The notes under the pieces were generated by a model. That model did no database searches, had not been told where the DNA came from, and saw only the letters and a list, made by a program, of their open reading frames with translations. A stretch of DNA of 64,000 nucleotides from CAWVSB01 sp036960375 (GTDB lineage Bacteria > Pseudomonadota > Gammaproteobacteria > Pseudomonadales > CAWVSB01): NCBI GenBank assembly GCA_036960375.1, contig JBALVY010000003.1:62001-126000 (forward strand), in the 5' to 3' direction. Each line of letters starts with the position of its first letter. Positions within the stretch are counted from its first letter, which is position 1. A program made the translations under genes and the position numbers. Below are positions 45,278-52,961 of the stretch, one piece after another.

Positions 45278-47308
45278 TCAGCCTTCGGGATCAAGCCAGA
45301 TGGGGCTGGTCCATGCTCGCTCGCGGATTGTTGCACTGACGCGTGGATCGGGTTTCCGGCCAAGGCGTATGGCATCGTAACTGGACCAGCGGCAGGTAGG
45401 GTTCATTAACACGCGAACATAGTAAAAGGCATTCTGTGCCGGATCGTAATCGGGGTCATGCCAGACGGTTTTGAGTTCATTGGCGCCAGAGCCTGGGCTG
45501 AAGCTGCAGGTATCAAGATCCACACTGGCACCATTATCCGGACAGCGTCCTGTCGCAGGGTCGACAGAGAACCCATCGGCGCAGGCAATATCGACAACCT
45601 TCTCGTGGGTCTGGCCCTGCGTATCGAGCCAGCCCTTAATCATTTGTACCCGTTGCAAGGGGGCGTCGATTGGGTCGCGTACTGCCCAGACAAAAAAGCC
45701 GGGAGATGTCTGCTTGGTGGCGTCCGGCTGCAGTACGCCGCCCATCGGTACACCACTTGCCCTCAAGGACTGAAACACGCTGTGGTCGTCTGCGATTGTT
45801 TCATCAATACCCCAGCCTGCATAAAAGCGCACGGCCATGCGCGGACCCGACGTGGCGTAAGTTTCGCGGCGGGCAAGCGCATCAAAAATCGTTTCGCGGG
45901 TATTTTCAGGTGCCCAAACCGCGGCCAGACCGCCCGATGTATGAAACTTAAGGCGAGATTTATACGCTGCTGTTTCCGTGTCATCTTGCAAACGCCGAAC
46001 AGCAGAGGACGTGACCGCGCCGACTGCGCCGGGGAAGTCCCACTCTTCCACATCGCCTGGGTTGGAATTATGGCTGTCTGTGGCGGCGATAAAGCCGACC
46101 TGTAGCGGATTAAATCCCAGTTCTTGTTCAAGCTCCAAGCCGACCTTTAGCCCTTGGCGGACAAAACCTGTTTCAAAAGCGCAGCCGGTGGTTTCGCCCT
46201 GTTGGCAAGGGTCAAAGACTTGTTCGAAGGCGCATTCTTCATCGGTAGCGCCAACCCCAAGCGCACATTCTTGAGCGCCCTTAATCTGGAATATTTCTGC
46301 CAGTGGTTCGCGCCTTTGGCGCAAACGCCAGTCGGCCTCATTATATTCTTGACCATCCCAGGTGAAGCGTGAATAAGTAAGGCCCCATGCCTTGTTTGGG
46401 TTGTGTGGCATGGTTAGGAAGTCACAAGCTTCGCCGCAAGTGGCTTCAAGCCCCTGCCAGAGTTCAATGGCGTTTGGCACATCCAGGCTTGAAATGGCGC
46501 GTACAGGAACTGTGTTGGAGCGGAAAATAACATTGCGGTGGTGTTTGCCCTGCTCGGGCATTCCTGGCGAATACTCATAGCCAATCAGCGTGGTCAATTC
46601 ACCCGGTTCATAGTATTTGTCGGCAAGGTCGATATAGCGGGCCCAATCGGTGTTGGCGTTTTTAACGCATCGTTCGAGCGCACCATCACCAAATTTACAG
46701 GTAGGGAAAGAACCGGGCGTAGGGGGCTGGCGGCTCGTCTGTTGATAGACGCCAGCGGGTAGTGATGGATCGCCGGGGACTACTATGCCGCGAGCCTTTT
46801 TCACCAGGATTTTAAAAATCATGGGGTTAGGCTCGTTTACCAGCCAACAGGCGGCACGCTCGGCCAGCGACAGGTTTGGGTTGTCGCAGTGGGTGCGGGT
46901 GCCGAAGCCTTCGGCGTGGTCGGTGATCGCCACAAAGTCCAGCGGGCGGCTAAGCTGCATAACCTCTCCGCCGGCACTGTGTAGGACCTCGCCCTTGGCG
47001 AAGCGGTAGGCGTCTTCAATACCCAGCGAGTTGCCAAACAGAGTTGCATCAAAACTTTCGGCTGTATGCAGGTGTAATTCACCCCAATACAGGTTCATAT
47101 TTGGGTTAGGTGCCGCTTGATAAACGGCGGATTGTGGGGCGGGCAGTGTTAACTTACTGTTGTCTTGTAAGGCATAGTCACGGGGCGCGGTGTTTGGGCC
47201 AAATTTGTCGGCCGATGCCTCTAGCGGCATCACCAATTTGACCCAGACCAAGCCGGTGGTCGCAAGGAGTAATACGAGGATGCCTCCTCCTATTTTTTTC
47301 AACATCAT
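45278..47308 (-). CDS. DUF3604 secreted protein, copy 2
   Basis: 676 residues starting MMLKKIGGGILVLLLATTG, a signal or anchor sequence. As in its neighbour, LYWGELHLHTAESFDATLFG has the PHP-like H-x-H, followed by FVAITDHAEGFG, LTMPHNPNKAWGL and GFIAATDSHNSNPGD. It has more Cys residues than copy 1 (HCDNPNLSLAERAACW, ATCGEACDFL, ECALG, FDPCQQ), consistent with disulfides in the periplasm. It is separated from copy 1 by 67 nt and from the receptor by 188 nt. A metal-dependent hydrolase role is plausible but unproven. Confidence 0.82.
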   Translation of the reverse strand: MMLKKIGGGILVLLLATTGLVWVKLVMPLEASADKFGPNTAPRDYALQDNSKLTLPAPQSAVYQAAPNPNMNLYWGELHLHTAESFDATLFGNSLGIEDAYRFAKGEVLHSAGGEVMQLSRPLDFVAITDHAEGFGTRTHCDNPNLSLAERAACWLVNEPNPMIFKILVKKARGIVVPGDPSLPAGVYQQTSRQPPTPGSFPTCKFGDGALERCVKNANTDWARYIDLADKYYEPGELTTLIGYEYSPGMPEQGKHHRNVIFRSNTVPVRAISSLDVPNAIELWQGLEATCGEACDFLTMPHNPNKAWGLTYSRFTWDGQEYNEADWRLRQRREPLAEIFQIKGAQECALGVGATDEECAFEQVFDPCQQGETTGCAFETGFVRQGLKVGLELEQELGFNPLQVGFIAATDSHNSNPGDVEEWDFPGAVGAVTSSAVRRLQDDTETAAYKSRLKFHTSGGLAAVWAPENTRETIFDALARRETYATSGPRMAVRFYAGWGIDETIADDHSVFQSLRASGVPMGGVLQPDATKQTSPGFFVWAVRDPIDAPLQRVQMIKGWLDTQGQTHEKVVDIACADGFSVDPATGRCPDNGASVDLDTCSFSPGSGANELKTVWHDPDYDPAQNAFYYVRVLMNPTCRWSSYDAIRLGRKPDPRVSATIRERAWTSPIWLDPEG

Positions 47309-47496
47309 GTGCCCTTACTTCTATTTGTTGAGAACGGTCATCGCCAGCTGCTCGCTTGGGTCTGTGTCGCTTAGCCGCGTCATCGTCACTACCCATATTG
47401 AATGCGAATAGTGACGAACCCAAATGCAGGGTCTACATCCGACGCGTCGATTGAACAGTGCGACGAATCATAGGCCCTCGTTCCAGTAAGCGCTTG

Positions 47497-49707
47497 TTAG
47501 AAGTCATAACGCAGAGTCACGCCATAAGTTCTGGGTGGTGCGAGATAATATGCGCGCGAACCACTGAAGTTCTGGATTGCAGAAGTAAAAGCTGAATAGG
47601 AGTCATCGGTCAAGTTTCTACCCCACACCGATACATTCCAGTTGTCGTTGCGCCAGCCCATCTTGGCGTTGACAAGCGTCCTATCCTGATAAGCCACGGG
47701 ATCGGGATCACTTGAGTTATTCGTCACATGCGTGTCCATGTACATATAATCTGCGCGCAAGTACAGTGTTCCTTCAGCCAGTGGGAAGACCAAAGTAGCG
47801 CCGAGATTGGTGGTATAGTCCGGCGTAGAGGTAAGCGCTTTGCCCTTGTTGATCCCGGAGATAACCTCATATTTGTGCATGTACAACAGGCCGGCGGTGA
47901 GAGTCAGGTTGCTTAGAGGCAGCGCTTCAAGCTGCAGGTCTAACCCGGATACTTCCACTTCTGCCTCGTTGCTGACTATGGAACCGCCCTGGGGAAGGCC
48001 CTGCTGGAATTGATAATCGTCGATCTGTGTATAAAAAATTGCTGAGTTCAGACGCATCCTTGAATCAAGAAAGGTCGACTTCGAGCCCAACTCGTAGCTC
48101 AGGGTATGCTCGTCGTCAAACTCGCGCTGTTCGGCCGTGCCGTTAACCCCATTGAAATTGCCCGACTTGGTGCCCGTTGCGGCACTAGCGTAAATCATGG
48201 TGCCATCGCTGACGTCATAGGCTGCCTTTAACAGCCAGTCTACATTATCGCTGGAGCGATTAAATGTGTCATCGATGGGGGTGGATATTTTGCTCAGGAA
48301 GGAGGGCCTTCCTTGGTATACCACCCCCGGCGCGGTGGACACGTTATCGCTGAATAGTTCGGCCTCTCGCTCTTCGTCGGTCCAGCGTAGGCCGCCGGTC
48401 AGATGCCAGTTCTCGCCAATATGCCAGGTGGCCTGGCCGAAGATTGCCAAGGTATCGTTGTTCCAAATGCCCTTGCCATACAGATAATCGCCGGCTGCCG
48501 CGATTCCGCCGATCGCTGGGCTTATTTCCTGCCTGGCAATGGTAAGAAAATCATCGCCGAGTATCACAATTGGAGACTCGTCACCTCGCTGGGTTTCCTG
48601 TTTGTAGTAAAAGAGACCAAGCTGGTATTCGATGCTGTCGCCCACCTGTGAATTCAGTTGCAGTTCCTGAGACAGACTGTCGCCTGAATAGAATTCGCTC
48701 TCCCCCCCCATAATGTCCAACTGGCTGCGGTCCTGATCGCCACGCTGAGTATACTCGTACTTGTTCCCGGCGGTGATGGAAGTAATGGTGCCCCAATCCA
48801 TGGCGTAATCGATGTGTAGTGACAACAAATCTGATTCCATTTCGAATTCGCTGTCTATATTGGTGGCTATTTTATAATCATATGGGTCGTTCTTGTCCTG
48901 GGGCAGCTCCTGTCGTGCCAGCTCCGCCTGTACTGCATCACCTTGTGTGGCCTCGGGCGTGCAACAGGTATTGCTGCGGTTTACGTGGGAGCCCGACAGC
49001 ACCAGGCTTAAATTGTCGTTGGGTTCCCAAGCCAGTTTGCCTTGCACATTCCAGTCATCGGCATTATTTCCGTCTGCCGCGCCACTGTTCTCAAAATAGC
49101 CGTCTCGCTGATGGGCAGTGGCCGATAGCCGATAGGCCACCGTATCACTTAGGGGAGCCGAAACGGCCAGGATTAGCTTGCGTAAGTTGTAGTCTCCAGC
49201 AGATGCATCTACGTAGCCTTCAAACTCGTCAAAATTAGGCTGTTTGGTAATCACGCTGATCACGCCGGCGTTGGAGTTTTTTCCGTACAGCGTACCCTGG
49301 GGGCCTTGTAACACCTCAAGGCGTTCGATGTCGGTAAGGTCGGACATGGCCAGACCACTGCGCCCCAGAAAGACGCCGTCGACGAATACGCCCACAGAAG
49401 GTTCGAGGGCTGGATCGCTTTGCGATGTGCCGATGCCGCGAATCTGCAGCTTGGTATTGAAGGGATTGCCAAGGGTCACAGCGTGGAGGCCGGGTGTCAT
49501 TGTTGCGAGGTCATTTGTATTATAGATGCCAGCTTCCTGAATAACGTCTGCGTTGAAGGCGTTCACGGCTATTGGTACGTTTTGCAGGCTCTCGACTCGC
49601 TTTTGTGCAGTGACCATAACCTCTTCTAGCCCAGCATTCTGGGCCAGCGCACCAGCTCCGTAAATTGTCAGGGCTAGGGCGGAAGTTAGCGGTTTAAGTT
49701 TTATCAT
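47497..49707 (-). CDS. TonB-dependent outer-membrane receptor of the catabolic cluster
   Basis: 736 residues, complete. Signal peptide (MIKLKPLTSALALTIYGAGALA), TonB-box-like EEVMVTAQKR, plug with LQIRGIGTSQSDPALEPSVGVFVDGVFLGR and LEVLQGPQGTLYGKNS, then a long beta-barrel ending GVTLRYDF with terminal Phe. It is of the iron/small-molecule receptor type rather than SusC-like. Its promoter carries the cluster 17-mer, and five catabolic genes follow on the same strand, so it probably imports the hydrophobic or sulfated substrate. Confidence 0.93.
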   Translation of the reverse strand: MIKLKPLTSALALTIYGAGALAQNAGLEEVMVTAQKRVESLQNVPIAVNAFNADVIQEAGIYNTNDLATMTPGLHAVTLGNPFNTKLQIRGIGTSQSDPALEPSVGVFVDGVFLGRSGLAMSDLTDIERLEVLQGPQGTLYGKNSNAGVISVITKQPNFDEFEGYVDASAGDYNLRKLILAVSAPLSDTVAYRLSATAHQRDGYFENSGAADGNNADDWNVQGKLAWEPNDNLSLVLSGSHVNRSNTCCTPEATQGDAVQAELARQELPQDKNDPYDYKIATNIDSEFEMESDLLSLHIDYAMDWGTITSITAGNKYEYTQRGDQDRSQLDIMGGESEFYSGDSLSQELQLNSQVGDSIEYQLGLFYYKQETQRGDESPIVILGDDFLTIARQEISPAIGGIAAAGDYLYGKGIWNNDTLAIFGQATWHIGENWHLTGGLRWTDEEREAELFSDNVSTAPGVVYQGRPSFLSKISTPIDDTFNRSSDNVDWLLKAAYDVSDGTMIYASAATGTKSGNFNGVNGTAEQREFDDEHTLSYELGSKSTFLDSRMRLNSAIFYTQIDDYQFQQGLPQGGSIVSNEAEVEVSGLDLQLEALPLSNLTLTAGLLYMHKYEVISGINKGKALTSTPDYTTNLGATLVFPLAEGTLYLRADYMYMDTHVTNNSSDPDPVAYQDRTLVNAKMGWRNDNWNVSVWGRNLTDDSYSAFTSAIQNFSGSRAYYLAPPRTYGVTLRYDF

Positions 49708-49743
49708 AGTAATGCTCCATCATCATTATTTTTAAAGGACATG

Positions 49744-49787
49744 ACTATAGTGCGGTAGAAACCATGCTGGGGAATCATATTCGGTCA
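49744..49787 (-). promoter_or_regulatory. Regulon promoter 6 (receptor-led operon)
   Basis: On the minus strand, TGACCGAATATGATTCC (49771-49787, one difference) is followed after 21 bp by TATAGT (49744-49749), 36 nt before the receptor ATG. It could drive the run receptor, DUF3604 x2, monooxygenase, hydrolase and MFS, since no other site is found before those genes. Confidence 0.8.
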
Positions 49788-50240
49788 ACTCTAACGGAGT
49801 CGCGAGAAGTAGATTGAGGGGCTCGATATTGAGATTACCTTGCATCACTTATGTGATTCACCTGCTGATGGGAAATAAACGTTTTGTTTTCGGCCAGAAT
49901 CAGAGCTCCAGATGGGGCTGTGCAGAAAGTGATAGGCGTCGTTACATATCATCGGGAAAAGTGATCTTTTCACTCTTTATGCAGGGCGGGATTAGGGGCC
50001 GTCTGATCAGCGCTTCGAGGTGACGCTCCGCTAAAATACCATGCATTCATACGTAATTGGCGGGTTTTCTTGTATGGTTCTCTTGGCAGGCTCTAATCAA
50101 TACTGCCCATCCAGCATGTACTGCAAATATTGCGGCAAGACTACTTCAAGTAGAGGGTGTTTTAAAATGACCATTGAGAGTGGTCATTTTAATTGCTATC
50201 ATTCCTACGTATCAATCCAGGATCAGAATTAGGAGGTGCT
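49788..50240. other. Intergenic region between the catabolic cluster and the toxin-antitoxin genes
   Basis: About 450 bp without a recognisable gene. It holds the 12-bp inverted repeat described separately. A frame at 50041-50232 encodes a Cys-rich stretch (YCPSSMYCKYCGK) but has no ribosome-binding site and runs into the inverted repeat. Confidence 0.5.
50162..50192. promoter_or_regulatory. 12-bp perfect inverted repeat before the Phd/VapC module
   Basis: TTAAAATGACCA and TGGTCATTTTAA (12 bp, perfect) around a 7-nt loop, ending 48 nt before the antitoxin ATG. No T-run follows on the plus strand. It is placed where an antitoxin-bound operator is expected, though a bidirectional terminator cannot be excluded. 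Confidence 0.5.
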
Positions 50241-50471
50241 ATGCGACATTTATCAAAGTCTCAATTTAAACCAAAAGCACTGGAAGTAATGCGCTCAGTT
50301 GAGCAGGGCGGAGAGCCCATTATCATTACCGATCATGGCAAGCCCGTACTGGAGCTTAAACCCTATGTGTCTAATGATATAGACCCGATTGAACGCCTAA
50401 AGGGTAGTGTCGTCGAGTTTATAGACCCCTTTGAACCTGTAGCAGAGGATGAATGGGAGTCTGCCAATTGA
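50241..50471 (+). CDS. Phd/YefM-family antitoxin
   Basis: 76 residues from ATG 50241 with AGGAGGT just upstream. LSKSQFKPKALEVMRSVEQGGEPIIITDHGKPVLELKPY is spread over residues 4-42 and matches the Phd/YefM DNA-binding fold (ITDHGKPV is the hallmark). The acidic C-terminus (FEPVAEDEWESAN) should wrap the toxin. It overlaps the VapC start by 4 nt. It should neutralise the toxin and repress its own operon. Confidence 0.9.
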   Translation: MRHLSKSQFKPKALEVMRSVEQGGEPIIITDHGKPVLELKPYVSNDIDPIERLKGSVVEFIDPFEPVAEDEWESAN

Positions 50472-50866
50472 TTGTACTTGATACCCATATTTTGCTCTGG
50501 TGGGTGTCTGGTGATCGTAAGCTATCCACAAAGGCCAAGAGGGCGATTACCAAACACCAAGATCAGGAGCGCAGCATATTAGTTTCATCAATATCCGCGT
50601 GGGAAATTGGCATGTTGGTTCACCGGGGTCGCCTAACGCTAAATATGGATGTGGACTCATGGTTGGCAGAGGTTGATAAGATTCCTGCCGTTGAGTTTGT
50701 GCCGGTTGATAATTCAGTGGGAGTTAAATCGACTTGTCTTCCTGGTGAGTTTCACAAAGACCCAGCCGACAGAATGATTGTTGCCTTGGCCAGACACACT
50801 TCTTATCCATTGATAACAGCCGATGAAAAAATATTAGCGTATAAGCATGTAAAGACGCTGTGGTAA
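50468..50866 (+). CDS. vapC: VapC-type PIN-domain toxin
   Basis: About 132 residues from TTG 50468, whose bases overlap the antitoxin stop (TTGA); this start gives the standard opening IVLDTHILLWW. ATG 50453 would add five residues. PIN acidic residues are seen in LDTH, the Glu of SSISAWEIGML, and KDPADRMIVALARH, followed by PLITADEKI. These toxins cleave RNA with Mg2+. Phd-type antitoxin plus PIN toxin of this length is a common pairing. Confidence 0.9.
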   Translation: MIVLDTHILLWWVSGDRKLSTKAKRAITKHQDQERSILVSSISAWEIGMLVHRGRLTLNMDVDSWLAEVDKIPAVEFVPVDNSVGVKSTCLPGEFHKDPADRMIVALARHTSYPLITADEKILAYKHVKTLW

Positions 50867-51019
50867 AAGAGGAGTGGGATTTCAGTGACCCTACGGTGAT
50901 TTACCCTGCTTTACAGTGACAATTGCAATGGACTCCACAGAGTTATCAAGTACGAAATCTGTCAATATGTAGCTAGCACAAAGTCCCTAAAATAGAACAT
51001 AAGCATATAATATCGCCAC

Positions 51020-51090
51020 AAAGGTACCCAAACAGGACATTAACTTGACTTATCCTTCTTGTGTGTTATAAGGTTCCAAAATAGGTACAT
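51020..51090 (+). promoter_or_regulatory. hipBA promoter with flanking imperfect direct repeats
   Basis: TTGACT (51045-51050), a 16-bp spacer and TATAAG (51067-51072) form a good sigma-70 promoter. AAGGTACCCAAACAGG (about 51021-51036) and AAGGTTCCAAAATAGG (51070-51085) are imperfect direct repeats placed upstream of -35 and over the start site, a layout suited to autorepression by HipB. Confidence 0.6.
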
Positions 51091-51132
51091 TGCTGTGGTT
51101 TTTGGCCGTAAAGTTTAATTTTGGGGACATAA

Positions 51133-51462
51133 ATGGGTATAGAAGAAAGAGCACCATCAGCGATTGCAGAGGAGCTTGGAGAGCGCTTAAAGCAGGCCAG
51201 ACTAAATGCTGATATGACGCAGAATGAAGTAGCTGATCAAGCTGGTGTCAGCAGGAAAGCCGTTTTGAACGCTGAGAAAGGTAAGGGTCAGCTGGAGGTC
51301 TTTATCGCTATCCTGTCGGCGTTGAGTCTTACAAGTCAGCTGAAGAACTTCCTTCCAGTACAAGAAATTTCTCCAATTCAATTATCGAAACTGAAAGGCC
51401 GAAAACGTCAACGGGCTTCAGGTCAGCGCTCAGTCGGTGAAAAGGAGGCCCCTGAATGGTAA
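51133..51462 (+). CDS. hipB: HipB-type XRE helix-turn-helix antitoxin
   Basis: 109 residues. The Xre helix-turn-helix covers residues 12-67: LGERLKQARLNADMTQNEVADQ then AGVSRKAVLNAEKGKG. A basic Ser/Arg-rich tail (LKGRKRQRASGQRSVGEKE) follows. It overlaps hipA by 7 nt. It should bind operator DNA, probably the repeats at 51020-51090, and hold HipA inactive. Confidence 0.88.
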   Translation: MGIEERAPSAIAEELGERLKQARLNADMTQNEVADQAGVSRKAVLNAEKGKGQLEVFIAILSALSLTSQLKNFLPVQEISPIQLSKLKGRKRQRASGQRSVGEKEAPEW

Positions 51463-52772
51463 AGCAGGTAATTAACGTCAATTACGATGATGATCTGGTC
51501 GGGGCTGTAAGCTTTGATACTGACACGGGTATCGGAGCCTTTGAGTATGATAGAAAATTCATAAAAAAGGGTATTGAACTCTCTCCTATTAAGATGCCCT
51601 TATCCCAACAAATATATTCATTCCCCGCACTAGGCTATGAGACCTTTAAGGGTTTACCTGGTTTGGTGGCCGATTCGCTACCCGACGATTTTGGTAATGC
51701 GGTGCTCAATGCCTGGCTTGCATCTCAAGGTAAATCTCCTGCAGCCATCACTCCACTGGAGCGACTGCAATACACAGGCAAGCGGGGTATGGGGGCGCTG
51801 GAATATACACCCGCCACAAAACTAAAGGGTCTGAATGTTTCAGAAAAAATAGAGATAGAGACATTAGTCTCAATCGCGCAGGAGCTTCTGGATGGCCGGG
51901 AGGATTTTTCCGTTTCACTGAATCGCCCTGGTGAAGAAAATCGGCAAGCCATGCTGTCACTACTTTCTGTAGGAATGAGTGCCGGCGGCGCGCGGCCTAA
52001 AGCGGTTTTAGCCTTTAACGATGATTTTACTCAAGTGCGAAGCGGTCAGGTCAAGGTGCCGGAGGGTTTTACGCATTATTTAATGAAGTTTGATGGTGTG
52101 AATGAGCATAATAAAGATAAAGAGACTTTTGGCGATCCACAGGGCTACGGTGCAATGGAATATGTCTATTACTTGATGGCGAAAAAATGTGATATCGATA
52201 TGATGACAAGTCACTTGCTTGAAGAAGGCAGCCGCCGACATTTTGTGACCCAGCGCTTTGATAGAAAAGGTAATGAAAAAGTGCATGTGCAAACGCTAAA
52301 TGGATTAGCACATGTTGATTACAGGCAGCCAGGTTCTTATTCCTATGCTGAGATTTTTGCGATTGCCAGAAAACTCCGGGTGTCGGCTAAGGACGCAGAA
52401 GAGTTACTAAGGCGACTCGTGTTTAATATTGTGGCTCGAAATCATGATGACCATTCCAAAAACTTTGCGTTCTTGCTAATTGATAATAAGTGGCAGCTCT
52501 CCCCTGCTTATGATCTGGCTTACAGTTATAAACCAGGTAGTAAATGGGTTAATAGTCACTGGATGAGTTTGAATGGGAAAAGAGAAGGCTTTACCCGCGA
52601 AGATTTATATTCTCTGGAGAAGTTAGTGCCTCGTTTTACAAAGCAGAAAATTGACAAAATTATTGATAAAACTATTGAGCATGTTTCTAGCTGGAAAGCG
52701 CTTGCTAAAGCGAATGCTGTTCCAGAGTTTTTGATAAAGGAAATTGATTCCAATTTACGCTTATCGATTTAG
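51456..52772 (+). CDS. hipA: HipA-family serine/threonine kinase toxin
   Basis: 438 residues, with AGGAGG before the ATG. The N-terminal couple domain (SLPDDFGNAVLNAWL, ERLQYTGKRGMGALEY) is followed by the kinase: MSAGGARPKAVLAF (glycine-rich loop), HYLMKFDG, the catalytic NHDDHSKNFAFL and the metal-binding region LSPAYDLAYSY. HipA kinases phosphorylate aminoacyl-tRNA synthetases such as GltX and induce dormancy. All key motifs look intact. Confidence 0.92.
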   Translation: MVKQVINVNYDDDLVGAVSFDTDTGIGAFEYDRKFIKKGIELSPIKMPLSQQIYSFPALGYETFKGLPGLVADSLPDDFGNAVLNAWLASQGKSPAAITPLERLQYTGKRGMGALEYTPATKLKGLNVSEKIEIETLVSIAQELLDGREDFSVSLNRPGEENRQAMLSLLSVGMSAGGARPKAVLAFNDDFTQVRSGQVKVPEGFTHYLMKFDGVNEHNKDKETFGDPQGYGAMEYVYYLMAKKCDIDMMTSHLLEEGSRRHFVTQRFDRKGNEKVHVQTLNGLAHVDYRQPGSYSYAEIFAIARKLRVSAKDAEELLRRLVFNIVARNHDDHSKNFAFLLIDNKWQLSPAYDLAYSYKPGSKWVNSHWMSLNGKREGFTREDLYSLEKLVPRFTKQKIDKIIDKTIEHVSSWKALAKANAVPEFLIKEIDSNLRLSI

Positions 52773-52780
52773 AGGTAGTT

Positions 52781-52867
52781 ATGTCGGATGAAGCAATAAT
52801 AAAATGGGCTGTAGGCCTAATCTCACATGTGAAAGAAGAGATGAGAAAAATCGATCTGGATCAGTAA
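52781..52867 (+). CDS. Small ORF (28 aa) after hipA
   Basis: ATG 52781 lies 8 nt after the hipA stop with GAGG 5 nt upstream. It encodes a 28-residue, mainly helical, charged peptide (MSDEAIIKWAVGLISHVKEE, then MRKIDLDQ). Position and ribosome-binding site suggest it is translated with hipBA, possibly as the start of a truncated third gene. No family is recognised. Confidence 0.45.
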   Translation: MSDEAIIKWAVGLISHVKEEMRKIDLDQ

Positions 52868-52961
52868 GGTGACAGAGGATAAACACTCCCCGCTAGCCCT
52901 GCCGTGCTTTGTGAGCCACGGTAATGCCATCCGAAGGAAGGTGTCTTTTTAGTGTCAGAAC

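Noticed and set aside
45458..46105. 215-residue plus-strand frame within the second DUF3604 gene
   Set aside because: Antisense to a well-supported gene with conserved motifs; no ribosome-binding site or domain.
50041..50232. Cys-rich 63-residue frame (YCPSSMYCKYCGK) before the antitoxin gene
   Set aside because: No ribosome-binding site, no recognised family, and it runs through the palindrome.
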